Shown here piece by piece: positions 52,290-62,305 of a DNA stretch of 64,000 nt. The first letter of the stretch is position 1, and each line of letters starts with the position of its first letter. The stretch lies in the NCBI RefSeq assembly GCF_010111755.1, contig NC_088956.1, positions 62,001 to 126,000 on the forward strand, written 5' to 3'. The notes under the pieces are model-generated. The model saw only the letters and a list, made by a program, of their open reading frames with translations. It made no database searches and was not told where the DNA came from. Source of the stretch: Nakaseomyces glabratus. Its lineage: Eukaryota > Ascomycota > Saccharomycetes > Saccharomycetales > Saccharomycetaceae. The position numbers and the translations under genes were made by a program.

Positions 52290-52907
52290 AGACCCCAAAT
52301 TATTATTTCTTAAATCAACAATATTCAATTAGTACCAAATTTTTTTTTTTTATTCTTTTGTTTTCATAATCAGCCTATTTTCATCTTATTTTCAACCTAT
52401 TTACGACCACATTCTATAATTTAATTTATCAGTTTCTTATAATTTTATACAAAATCGGAGAAGTATGACTTCCACCTTTAATACAAGGATGACTAGTATG
52501 ATGCTGTCTTCTAAACTTCAATGTTTTGTGCTATGCAAGAAAAATAGACTATTTTAATTATTTAAAATTAATGTGTTGTAGTTCATTATAATGATATGAT
52601 GATAGTTATCATTATGCATGCTTAATAATCTTTAATGTTACATTCCAGTAGAGTTATCAATGCATTAGCATTCGATCATTAGGTAATAATCGTTGGGTAC
52701 GTGATAATCTGTGGGCCACAGTTTTCCAATGCCATCAGATAAATTAGCAATATTAATGCCATGACTTCCGTCTGAACTTGAGCTCTATTTCTATTATAAG
52801 AATCACTTTCTTAAGGAATTGAGTATATCGTTGCTTGTCTTTACCGAAGATACCATCGTTTACTAGCTTTAAACTAGTACATTTCTATCGTTGGCTTATT
52901 TGACGCC
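52290..52907. promoter_or_regulatory. GSH2 promoter
   Basis: A 618-base AT-rich interval. It includes a CTGTGG palindrome with a Met31/Met32-type half at 52709-52725 and a TACTAG/CTAGTA repeat at 52861-52879. A T-run near 52341 belongs to the MED15 3' end. Confidence 0.55.
52709..52725. promoter_or_regulatory. Met31/Met32-like palindrome upstream of GSH2
   Basis: CTGTGG-G-CCACAG palindrome (52709-52721) followed by TTTT. Read on the minus strand it gives AAAACTGTGG, the Met31/Met32 consensus core. It lies about 185 bases before GSH2. Sulfur-regulated control is inferred. Confidence 0.5.
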
Positions 52908-54359
52908 ATGACCGAACCAATTGTACCACAGGCATTAACAAATGAGGAATTGGAGAAACAAATTTTACCAGAAACATACCAATGGGCTCTGTCAAATGGT
53001 TTATTAATGTACCCACCTGATTTTCAATTGACCCAGGCTCAAATTGCTCCATTCACCCTTTACCCAACACCAATTGCCAGAAAAAACTTCGAAGAAGCCA
53101 TTGAAGTCCAGCAGAGCTTTAATGAATTATACGCTGAAATTTCAAGAGATCAGGGAGAGCATTGGCTATCTCAAGAAACAGAGAAGCTAGCTCATTCGGA
53201 TGAGGGCTTTACTGGCAAATTATGGGATTTGTATAAGTCAGTGAGGAATGAAGGTATTGCACAAAAACTCAGATTAGGAATTTTCAGATCAGATTACCTC
53301 ATTGACAAAAATATTGATCAAATCAAGCAAGTTGAATTTAACACAGTGTCTGTATCATTTGTTGGATTTTCCACTAGAGTAGGAGAAGTTCATAAATATC
53401 TGAATGACTCAGGTGCTTACGGTAAATCATCCTATGCTGACAAAGATATTCCAGTTCCAACCTCTGTTCAGGAAATGACTAAATCTTTTGCTGATGCTTT
53501 CCAGAAGTACGATGCATTGAATGATGAAAAGAAGATCATACTAATGGTGGTTCAAAGAGGAGAAAGAAATGTTTTTGATCAAAGAATAATTGAATATTCC
53601 CTTCAAAAGGACTATGGTATCCGTGTCATTAGAATGACATTTGATGATATTATATCTAGATTAACCTCAGATAATGCTGACAAAAACCGACTATTTTTCA
53701 AAGAGACTGGTGATGAAATTGCTATTGTCTACTACAGGACCGGCTACACAACAACTGACTATCAGAATGAGCAAGATTGGGAAGCAAGAAAATTCTTAGA
53801 AAAAAGCTACGCTATTAAAGCTCCAGATTTACTAACTCAATTATCAGGTGCTAAAAAGATACAACAATTATTGACCGATGATAATATTCTATCTCAATTT
53901 GTGAAGTCTGAAAACTCTAGAAGAGCTCTACAAAAGACTTTCGTAAAGATATATCCCTTAGATGATTCAGAGTTGGGGAATATTGGTAAGAAACTAGCTT
54001 TTGATGAACCTCATCGTTTTGTGCTGAAACCCCAACGTGAAGGTGGTGGTAATAACGTCTACAAGGAAGACATTCCATCATTCTTGAGTACAATTGGTGA
54101 ATCTAAGTGGGATGCATACATATTGATGGAGATTATTGACCCATTACCATATGAAAATAACGTCATTATTCGAGGAAATGAAATTTTCAAAGAATCAATA
54201 ATTAGTGAGCTTGGTATATATGGTTCCATTCTCTTCGATGATGAGAAAATACACTTCAACAGAAACAGCGGATGGCTTTTGAGATCCAAGTTCACTACTT
54301 CTAATGAAGGTGGGGTTGCAGCCGGTTTTGGCTGTTTAGATAGTGTCGTGATGTATTAA
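52908..54359 (+). CDS. GSH2: Glutathione synthetase
   Basis: A 483-residue eukaryotic glutathione synthetase. Conserved features include KQVEFNTVSVSFVGFSTRV for gamma-glutamylcysteine binding and ATP binding by the glycine-rich loop KPQREGGGNNVY (374-385). The C-terminal substrate loop SNEGGVAAGFGCLDSVV closes the protein. It joins gamma-glutamylcysteine to glycine, the last step of glutathione synthesis, as a cytosolic homodimer. Length and synteny match S. cerevisiae Gsh2 (491, YOL049W). It is convergent with the RRT8-like gene, with 169 bases between stops. Confidence 0.97.
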   Translation: MTEPIVPQALTNEELEKQILPETYQWALSNGLLMYPPDFQLTQAQIAPFTLYPTPIARKNFEEAIEVQQSFNELYAEISRDQGEHWLSQETEKLAHSDEGFTGKLWDLYKSVRNEGIAQKLRLGIFRSDYLIDKNIDQIKQVEFNTVSVSFVGFSTRVGEVHKYLNDSGAYGKSSYADKDIPVPTSVQEMTKSFADAFQKYDALNDEKKIILMVVQRGERNVFDQRIIEYSLQKDYGIRVIRMTFDDIISRLTSDNADKNRLFFKETGDEIAIVYYRTGYTTTDYQNEQDWEARKFLEKSYAIKAPDLLTQLSGAKKIQQLLTDDNILSQFVKSENSRRALQKTFVKIYPLDDSELGNIGKKLAFDEPHRFVLKPQREGGGNNVYKEDIPSFLSTIGESKWDAYILMEIIDPLPYENNVIIRGNEIFKESIISELGIYGSILFDDEKIHFNRNSGWLLRSKFTTSNEGGVAAGFGCLDSVVMY

Positions 54360-54528
54360 CCTCTGAAACTAATTACTATTTTTTGGATAATTGGTATACC
54401 TAGATAAACGATAATGGTGGCTCTTATATTATGGGCATAACAGTATACTATTTTTGTAACACAGCATACATATTTTCTAGCACAATTTTCTTTTTCAATT
54501 CATGATAGATATGGATACATATATTAAA

Positions 54529-55532
54529 CTATAGAACTTTCTGTTCTTTTTTAACCAGATCCGCAGACCAAATCGCTGCTCCGACTGTGTTACTCATAAT
54601 TGTTACCATAGAGGCCAAAGGAATTAATTCAAATAGGCCCGCAGATACACCAAAGCAAGCTAACTGACCCAGATTTTTGTATTTGAACTTTTTGATGTCT
54701 GGGCTTGTATATTGCTTCAAGAATAGATAACGACTTAGATAGCTTAGTGCCCTATCCGGTGCTGTTATTTGGTTAACTATCAAAGGGCCTAATACTGGAA
54801 TGAGGGATACTAATGACAAAACGATAGATTGTCCCAAGCTAGTAACTTTTGCCGAAAGGAATGAATATATTATTGTGTGTGCAGACCAAATAGATCTCCG
54901 TGACTTAGTAGTCTTTCTGCTGAGATATTTTGCATCAGAGACTAACTTTTGTTGGCCGTTCTTGGCCAAAGTAAGGTCGAAGACCTCAGTGTTCAGTTTT
55001 TCGAGCATCAAGTTCCTACATATATAAGCAGCGATAGAATTAGACTGAACTAGCCATTGTATGTGAGCTAGAACGAGACCAATAGGACCCATAGTTAACA
55101 AGGCACCTCCCAGAATAAAGGGCATAATTGTGACATAATATGCACCTGCTACCACAGCAAATATTACTAGATATGATCCGGCAAATATACCTAGCGGTTT
55201 CCAATAGTAAGGCCTTGTGATAACATTAAATAGACCCTAGAATGAGTAAAAGATGCCATCTCATCCAGCGAACTCTCAGAGATGATTGAGAATTTGATAG
55301 ATAAAACAAGCAAATCTGAATGTTAGTAAAGTTGTTTTGTGTTTTTAGGTTGTTGCTCACTTTAACTAAAACATACCTTTAGTGGGTACTTGTATGTACT
55401 CGATAGGAACAAATCTTTGTTGAACCCTTGTTTTATCAAATCCATCTTGAATAGATACCTCTTTTGTCTCAATTTTGCGTGATCTAATACTGGAGTGAAG
55501 AGATACTGTTGTAAATAGCCAGCAATACCCAT
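54529..55532 (-). CDS. RRT8: EI24-family membrane protein, RRT8-like, two exons
   Basis: Spliced gene: exon 1 is 55532-55377 (52 codons, MGIAGYLQQYLFTPVLD) and exon 2 is 55236-54529 (235 codons plus stop), 287 residues in all. Both exons are whole numbers of codons, so the frame is kept. The 140-base intron has GTATGT, TACTAAC and TAG. The protein has several hydrophobic segments and resembles the Lds1/Lds2/Rrt8 group (EI24 family). These are lipid-droplet proteins of sporulating cells needed for the outer spore-wall dityrosine layer. The position after GSH2 equals YOL048C (RRT8). It is shorter than S. cerevisiae Rrt8, and the assignment between Rrt8 and Lds2 rests on order. Confidence 0.82.
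55237..55376 (-). other. Spliceosomal intron of the RRT8-like gene
   Basis: On the minus strand the 5' site is GTATGT (55376-55371), the branch point TACTAAC (55328-55322) and the 3' site CTAG ending at 55237. The branch A to 3' site distance is 86 bases. A nearer TTCAG falls too close to the branch point. Confidence 0.88.
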
Positions 55533-56025
55533 TTTAAATATGAATTAATTTATAAGAATAATATTAATAGAAAATAGATGAATCGATATAATTTTTGCAA
55601 ATGAGGGGGTGGGGTTGTATTGCGTTAACAAGTAAAAATGCTAATTATCGAAAATTTGGTCAAACAATGCTAGAGGACTAAAAGTAAATGAACCCCCCGA
55701 TGTATTACAGCTAATATTATTGCCATATGCCCAAGGGGACCCTTGATGATCAAAGGCCATCGCAAATTGATGATAATTAAATTAGTTTTTTAAATCTGTA
55801 AAAAGTAGTCACACGCAGAAATTGCCGTAGTCAAGACACATCTCCTCATACATAAGACTAAAAGGGCATAGAAAGGGTACTTGACTAGATAGAGCTCTCG
55901 GAGTTTAGAACATCCACTAGCGGGTATTTGCAATGTAGCATTTGTTGATCTGTTTTAAGGTTATGGTATAGGAAATACATTAACGAATCTTTAGCTATCT
56001 ATGTAAAGGTTTCAAGTTTTAGGTG
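55533..56025. other. Spacer between the two EI24-family genes
   Basis: A 493-base region holding the promoter of the RRT8-like gene and the 3' end of the LDS2-like gene. It includes a short GGGGGTGGGGTT tract near 55603. No gene is seen. Confidence 0.55.
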
Positions 56026-57150
56026 CTATGTAGACTCCTGTGGTTGTATAGGGCCGAATTTCTTTGTCCTTAATTTTACTTCTTCTTTTAACTCTCTTGC
56101 GCTCCAAAGCGATGCGCCCACAAACAAGCTTGGTTGGAGGTATCCTGAGAGAAATGGAAGGGACTCTATGACTGCGCAAGCTACTCCATATAGATACCAT
56201 TTACTATAGTTCTGGTAGTATACTTTTCTTAGTTCTTTCTCATCCATCTTTCGTAGTTCTTTGAAATAAGGCTGGAAATATGCGAACCCATTTTGTCCTG
56301 CAAAGATTAATTGAACTATTGTGATTCCAAAAAATGGTATAAAGAAGCATGCAACTATAAATATATAGTCCAGAATTTCAATTGATCTATCTATCAAGAA
56401 ATTGGGAAGTGTATCTACAAGGAACTCTGCGCTTGTAATTCTTCTCCACAGTCTGATATTGGTGTCGCCTTGGAAAATGTTTATGGTCTGTGTGAAAACA
56501 ACAAATTGATTTAAGTTTAAAGTGGTGAAAACATTTCCCAAAACTAGGGCACCTAATTTATCAGTGTCTCTTCTGGTGTCCATAAGGGCCAAGTAATTGC
56601 TTACAAGAATAACTTGTACAATCACTAGCGCAATTGCAATGGGACCCAAAAACAAAGAATAAACCATAGTCATTGCAGGCCCAAATACTAAAGCAAAAGT
56701 AGAGCCATCTGCAACCATGCACATTAAATATTTTAACGTCATCGTAGATGGACCGTTCTCAGAAGTACCGTTTTTATAGTCAAATGTTATGCCCTTAAAA
56801 GGATAAAAGAAAATTTCCTTTTTGGTTTGAAAGTCTTCTGTTATACTTTTCTTCAAGAGTGTCATGTTTCCCTGGTACTCGTCAAATCTATCTTTATAGG
56901 CATTGAATTTTCTCTGGAATATATTCATCTCTTTGTTGGATTGTTTCTTTTGCCATAGTTCTCGAACCTTGAGCTTATTCTTTTCCCTCTCGATCACATC
57001 ATCTCCAGGTAGTGGCTGTAGCTTCAGCCCTTTCATAGGTTTTGGATTCACATATTCGGGGTTATTCAGATGAGTATATTCTGGGCCATGTATTTCACAA
57101 GGCTCAGTGATAAAATCAAACTTATAGGGCGGATCGACATTTAAATTCAT
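56026..57150 (-). CDS. LDS2: EI24-family membrane protein, LDS2-like
   Basis: A 374-residue protein. The hydrophilic N-terminal ~120 residues begin MNLNVDPPYKFDFITEP, and four or so hydrophobic segments follow (e.g. STFALVFGPAMTMVYSLFLGPIAIALVIVQVILV and YIFIVACFFIPFFGITIVQLIF). It shares the overall plan of the neighbouring RRT8-like gene and of S. cerevisiae Lds1/Lds2/Rrt8 (EI24 family). Those proteins act on lipid droplets during spore-wall formation. The position between the RRT8-like gene and the PAS kinase matches YOL047C (LDS2). No intron is needed for this frame. The exact paralogue is inferred from order. Confidence 0.8.
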   Translation of the reverse strand: MNLNVDPPYKFDFITEPCEIHGPEYTHLNNPEYVNPKPMKGLKLQPLPGDDVIEREKNKLKVRELWQKKQSNKEMNIFQRKFNAYKDRFDEYQGNMTLLKKSITEDFQTKKEIFFYPFKGITFDYKNGTSENGPSTMTLKYLMCMVADGSTFALVFGPAMTMVYSLFLGPIAIALVIVQVILVSNYLALMDTRRDTDKLGALVLGNVFTTLNLNQFVVFTQTINIFQGDTNIRLWRRITSAEFLVDTLPNFLIDRSIEILDYIFIVACFFIPFFGITIVQLIFAGQNGFAYFQPYFKELRKMDEKELRKVYYQNYSKWYLYGVACAVIESLPFLSGYLQPSLFVGASLWSARELKEEVKLRTKKFGPIQPQEST

Positions 57151-58098
57151 GGTTTCTTAATATTTCTAAATCGCTTGGTAGATTGAATCAGTACTTTGGA
57201 AACCCTGTTAGGATAGAATATTTATGATTATGCTAAGTACTGCTACATTATAATATAAGAATAGTTGGTTTTAGTTGTCATCCGCAGTAATTCTTCTTAA
57301 TGTATTATGTCGAGTGACACAAAATATTAAAACTACTACCCGTAACCCAAAAAAACAATGAGCGGTTCAGCTCTCTACTTGAAGTCCAAAACAGAAGAAA
57401 ACTCGTTTTTGCTCTGGCCAAAATCTACGTTATATTTATAAAATTATTAAGTAATTAATCAATCACTAAAGCTAACAGTTATTTTCTTATCCATGAGCAC
57501 GCTCTCCGATGTCACCTAACATGGGTAACGATGCTTATCCGTAGTCCATGGTTACTTAATGCATGCTCTAAGAGTAAATGACAGGGATGTATATGCACCT
57601 GCAACGTTTGTAACCAAGTGCACTTGCACTATTGCTAACTCCAGTTTTTGTACTTCAAGAGCACCATTGTTTCCATTGTGTAAAAGAAATGTTGCTGCTG
57701 AAAAAATGCTGAAAAAAAAAAGAAAGAGCTGAAAACGTGGAAATATCGAGATGAGCTAACCAGAAATGACAATTTCTTCCGATGAATAAGCTCTCTTAGA
57801 AGTCTTCCACATATTATGAGGTTTAATAGCTGATATATATAGTTATAAATTCTCTTTTGTACAGCAAATAATCACGGATATTTTTTCAAATACAACAGGA
57901 CTTGAGCACGAGGCATATAGTACTAGAGAGGGTTATATCTTTTTTGTGAAATACTTGATAGAAGATAAGAACTTGACTTACCATCTGATAAAGAAATATA
58001 TTACTAGACTTTGATTGTTATTTTTATTGACACACCCTTTTGAGAAAGTTTCTTGCGTTATATTTATTTTACAGAAAGGCGCTGAGATATTATTAGCT
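57151..58098. other. LDS2-like/PAS kinase divergent region
   Basis: A 948-base AT-rich divergent region with an A-run near 57712-57722. The frame of the downstream kinase is open upstream of its ATG back to 58015 but has no ATG there. No separate gene is recognised. Confidence 0.55.
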
Positions 58099-61000
58099 AT
58101 GCCATACGCAGGGACTTCAGACTCGTCTAGAGCTGCTTTCAAGGCGTTTCAAGAGAAGCATATCACCAAGGATACCATATTTAATAAGAAGTTTGATCTT
58201 GCGTCGATACCGTCATCTGCATCTGCGTCCGATACATCTTTGAGTTTCAAGAATATAAGCCGAGGTAACTCCTATGTGGATCTTCAAAGGCCTAGTCCTT
58301 TTTATAGGCATGAGAATGGATCTTCGGAATCAGTTAAAAGTAGCTCAGAAAAATTTGACTACAAAGAGCTTATATCACTTCCTAATGAGTCTACACATGC
58401 ATACTCATGTAATCCTTTGTCTCCGATTTCGCTGTACGTTAGACTATCTATCCTAAAGAGAGCTTTAGATATCATGGCTAATGACCCCGATATGCTAGAA
58501 GAGAGTAAAGCGGTAGAGCCTTTAAAGAGAATGAAGGCATCTAATACAGCAGATGTTACCCATGTAGCACACTTGCAGGAAATGATTAATGAGAAAAATA
58601 ATGAAGAGGACATGGTAACTTTGCCAAAGAGAGGGAGTGTTACCAAATGGAACTCTCATGCAGCTACTTTAGAGGCATTTGTATCGAATAGCATGGATAA
58701 AAGTGCTCAACCTAATAGCAAATATGGGGATCTCACAAATGAAGATTCACAAATCCCAGAAAGGCCAGTGCAAATGCAAAGAGCGGTATCATTGGCAGTT
58801 TTACCGCAGAGTATATCTAATCATAGCAATAATTCACCGTTCAAAAAGGATTTTAATTTTCGTGGGACCCAATCTGGCACTAAATTCAGACATAATAAAG
58901 ACATATTGGAAGGTTTACGAAAACTTTTGGATGATACATTAGAAAAAAAATCAATGAGCAACGCATCAAAGTTGCATAAATTATCACTCTTAAATATTGA
59001 CAAGTTGGACCTGACTTCGGTACCAACAGATGGCAATGATGATACAATCAATGATGTGGAAGAAAAAGGGAACAAGTTAAAACGGGCTTTACTAGACAGT
59101 TTAGCCGAACCCTTCATTGAATTTGGTCGTGAAAACGATAATATGCAGGACGATCAATATAAAAAATTAAATGAACAAGATCTGAATATCAACATGTCTG
59201 AAGTGGTACGGCAATATCGCTATAATAAAGTGTTGCATCCTTTTACTTCAGGAAAGAACTCTGCACCACAAGCAATTTTTACCTGTTCTGATCAACATCC
59301 CTGGAACTTTAAAGCTGCAAACGATTTGGCGTGTTTGACTTTTGGTATTAACAAAAATGTCCTGAAAGCTTTAACTCTCCTTGATCTTATTCACACAGAT
59401 TGTAGAAATTTTGCTCTGAATAAACTCATTAGTATTCAAGATGATCAAGATATTGTTTTTAGTGGGGAAATTATAGCCATAGTACAACCTAATTCAGAAA
59501 ATAAGGCTGGATTGATATGGGCAACCATTTGGGCAAGAAGAATAAAAGGTTCCTTGGTTTGTGTTTTTGAGAAGATTCCATGTGATTACGCAGATATTAT
59601 GTTAAATTTAGATGACTTTTCCGTTGAAAACATTAACGATTCTACCGGTTTGCTTTCCAACCTTGACCAAAATACAGAAAATGATATTACAGTAACCGAA
59701 AGTGATGAATTAGAAAAAAAGAAGACTGTGAAATTTGCAAACGAAGTACATGATATCAAAAAAGTGAGTAAGTCCTTATCGAAACTAATTAAAGACGTAT
59801 GTACAGGAAATTATGATATGGATGAGGATGATAAGTTAGTACCACTGTCAATTCGGGTATCGAATGAGATTAATAGAAGAAGATACTTTACATTAAATCA
59901 TTCAAATTATAACATATCATGTGCTGTATCCTCGTCTGTGTTGGAAAATGAGCTAAAACTGAAGATTCATAGTGCCGCTTATCAAGTTGGTTTGTTCATT
60001 ATTGAAAGAGAAACTTTGAAGCTTGTTTCTTGTAACAAATCAATCTGCAAGAATATGTTTGGTTATCATACTTCTGAAATTATCAACTCTGATATTACTA
60101 CCTTGATTCCTGATCTCGCCAAAATTCTTGCCTTTATTCAATATCAGTATCCGATTTTAGACTTCAGTGCTGAAGAGAACAGAGGATTGGTTCTTACTGA
60201 GCATTTTTTCAGAAAGATTGTTTCTGAAATGCATTCTGATCCTGGAAGCTTTTACTCTTCTGTTGGGTTGGATGGGCTTCATAAAGACGGAAATAACATT
60301 AAGGTTGATTTTCAAATTAGAGTATTGGATGAAAATATCTTTCTATTATGGATTTCTCAAACAAGAGACCTGTTATTTGAAAATTATGATTCGAATCCTT
60401 CTCAGCTAAGCATGTTGAAAGAGAGTGAACTTTCACTAGTTAGCAGTAGAAGTAGTTCGTCGTCCTCAAAGAGGCCAACTGAATGTTTAGCGTTATCTGC
60501 GCTAAAGAGAATTGATAGCTTGGCTATTGCTGATCAAGGTATAGAAGATGAAACTTGTGAGCATAATGAAAACAGATGTAATTCTATCGAAAAACAGTCC
60601 GTGGCTATTTCTAATAGTAATAAAGAAGCACATCCACCAAAAAATAGTGAACTAAAAAATACTGTCGATATTATTGATAATGATCTGATTTCTGATCCTA
60701 CAATCAGAGCAAATATCGAATTGGCTAGAAGATATACAAATAACAAATCAGATTTTGTCAAGGAAGATAATTTTAAACTTGATGAAGAAATGATAAAGAA
60801 AATTGTAAACACGGAGATTCCAGAGGTGGCTAATGCTGACTCTAACTTAGCGCCGGAAGAACTCTTGAAGGTGTTGAACATAAAAGAACCAATTGTGATT
60901 GGGGCCCAAAAAAGGAAGAAAAAGTACTCCGATTTTGTTGTCCTACAAAAGATGGGAGAAGGGGCATATGGAAAAGTTAACTTATGTATTCACAAAGAAA

Positions 61001-61719
61001 AGAAATATATTGTTGTGATTAAGATGATTTTCAAGGAAAGAATTTTGGTGGACACCTGGGTTAGAGATAGAAAACTAGGTACCATTCCATCAGAAATTCA
61101 AATATTAGCGACAATTAATAAGAGACCTCACGAGAACATTCTTGGTTTGTTGGACTTCTTTGAAGATGACGATTACTACTACTTAGAAACTCCTCCTCAC
61201 GGTCAAACTGGTAGTGTAGATTTATTTGACATCATTGAGTTCAAGTCAAACATGACTGAATTTGAAGCAAAATTGATCTTTAAGCAAATTGTTAGCGGTA
61301 TCAAGCATTTGCACGACCAAGGGATTGTTCATAGAGATATAAAGGATGAAAATGTTATTGTTGACTCCAAGGGTTTTGTAAAGTTGATTGATTTTGGTTC
61401 TGCTGCCTACGTGAAAAGTGGTCCCTTCGATGTTTTCGTTGGTACTATTGACTATGCTGCTCCGGAGGTTCTTGGTGGTAATCCATATGAGGGCAAATCG
61501 CAAGACATATGGGCCATCGGTATCTTATTGTATACTTTGATCTACAAGGAAAATCCATTTTACAATATAGATGAGATATTAGAAGGAGAACTTAGATTCA
61601 ATGATAGCGCGGATGTTAGTCAGGAATGTAAAGCATTGATTACAAAGATATTAAATCGCTGTGTTCGTAAAAGGCCAACAATTGACGAGATTTGCCAAGA
61701 TGTATGGCTTCAAATTTAA
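58099..61719 (+). CDS. PSK2: PAS-domain serine/threonine kinase (Psk1/Psk2)
   Basis: A 1,206-residue kinase. The N-terminus (MPYAGTSDSSRAAF) and LPNESTHAYSCNPLSPISLYVRL are like Psk1. PAS-type regions include NSAPQAIFTCSDQHPWNFKAANDLACLTFGI and a second near 640-760. The kinase domain is at about 940-1205, with GEGAYGKV from 953, HRDIKDEN from 1078 and DFGSAAYV. PAS kinases phosphorylate Ugp1 and translation factors to steer glucose towards wall glucan rather than glycogen. Synteny with GSH2, LDS2 and PEX15 points to PSK2 (YOL045W), while the N-terminus is closer to Psk1, as expected if a single copy is kept. The ATG at 58099 is the first in frame. Confidence 0.93.
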   Translation: MPYAGTSDSSRAAFKAFQEKHITKDTIFNKKFDLASIPSSASASDTSLSFKNISRGNSYVDLQRPSPFYRHENGSSESVKSSSEKFDYKELISLPNESTHAYSCNPLSPISLYVRLSILKRALDIMANDPDMLEESKAVEPLKRMKASNTADVTHVAHLQEMINEKNNEEDMVTLPKRGSVTKWNSHAATLEAFVSNSMDKSAQPNSKYGDLTNEDSQIPERPVQMQRAVSLAVLPQSISNHSNNSPFKKDFNFRGTQSGTKFRHNKDILEGLRKLLDDTLEKKSMSNASKLHKLSLLNIDKLDLTSVPTDGNDDTINDVEEKGNKLKRALLDSLAEPFIEFGRENDNMQDDQYKKLNEQDLNINMSEVVRQYRYNKVLHPFTSGKNSAPQAIFTCSDQHPWNFKAANDLACLTFGINKNVLKALTLLDLIHTDCRNFALNKLISIQDDQDIVFSGEIIAIVQPNSENKAGLIWATIWARRIKGSLVCVFEKIPCDYADIMLNLDDFSVENINDSTGLLSNLDQNTENDITVTESDELEKKKTVKFANEVHDIKKVSKSLSKLIKDVCTGNYDMDEDDKLVPLSIRVSNEINRRRYFTLNHSNYNISCAVSSSVLENELKLKIHSAAYQVGLFIIERETLKLVSCNKSICKNMFGYHTSEIINSDITTLIPDLAKILAFIQYQYPILDFSAEENRGLVLTEHFFRKIVSEMHSDPGSFYSSVGLDGLHKDGNNIKVDFQIRVLDENIFLLWISQTRDLLFENYDSNPSQLSMLKESELSLVSSRSSSSSSKRPTECLALSALKRIDSLAIADQGIEDETCEHNENRCNSIEKQSVAISNSNKEAHPPKNSELKNTVDIIDNDLISDPTIRANIELARRYTNNKSDFVKEDNFKLDEEMIKKIVNTEIPEVANADSNLAPEELLKVLNIKEPIVIGAQKRKKKYSDFVVLQKMGEGAYGKVNLCIHKEKKYIVVIKMIFKERILVDTWVRDRKLGTIPSEIQILATINKRPHENILGLLDFFEDDDYYYLETPPHGQTGSVDLFDIIEFKSNMTEFEAKLIFKQIVSGIKHLHDQGIVHRDIKDENVIVDSKGFVKLIDFGSAAYVKSGPFDVFVGTIDYAAPEVLGGNPYEGKSQDIWAIGILLYTLIYKENPFYNIDEILEGELRFNDSADVSQECKALITKILNRCVRKRPTIDEICQDVWLQI

Positions 61720-62305
61720 AAAAAAAATGTCTGGTACATTATTCTGTGTGCTGTTGAATTTGTAACTACGTTCCTTAGTAGTGGTGGAGCAATGTGTTTG
61801 TATCAAGGATAGAAAACAGATACTCTACATTGGGTTATAAATTTTTTTGATTTCATTTTCGAGGTTTGGATATATTTAATTGAAGTTTTCATTCAATTTT
61901 TTTTTTTTTTGCTGTATTGACCTTGTTTAACAACTTTAAATTTGCATTTAGTTGAATTGCTTTTGTTATTGAATTTTAGTTTTTTTATTCACATAATTTT
62001 TTACATAATACCGTTTATATTGCATGATTTTAATACTAATGACTAACTAATTTGTTATGAGAAGTAACGCAACAACAGTTGTTACCACAAATACTAATTT
62101 GAAGTAGTAGCATATCCTCGAGGTTTTTTATCAGGTTCTTCCTTACCAACTGCTCGTCGGTTTAAAGTTGGGTTTTCCGAACATCGGGGTTACTGGCCTT
62201 TAAAAAATAAGGTTAAATACAGCTTTAAATGTCATACAATGTGTATATGCAATGACTCAATTTGATATCGGTAAGGATATAATCAGTTAGTTACCAGAAT
62301 TACAG
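61720..62305. other. PAS kinase/PEX15 tandem spacer
   Basis: A 586-base AT-rich interval with a T-run near 61899-61910. A TTTTCCGAA motif near 62169 lacks the AT-rich CDEII-like flank of a centromere. No gene is seen. Confidence 0.55.

Noticed and set aside
58015..58098. 28-codon open extension upstream of the PAS kinase ATG
   Set aside because: It starts at TTG, contains no ATG, and the family N-terminus (MPY.G.S) begins at 58099.
62160..62200. TTTTCCGAA resembling a CDEIII core
   Set aside because: No 75-85 bp very AT-rich CDEII and no CDEI on its flank.
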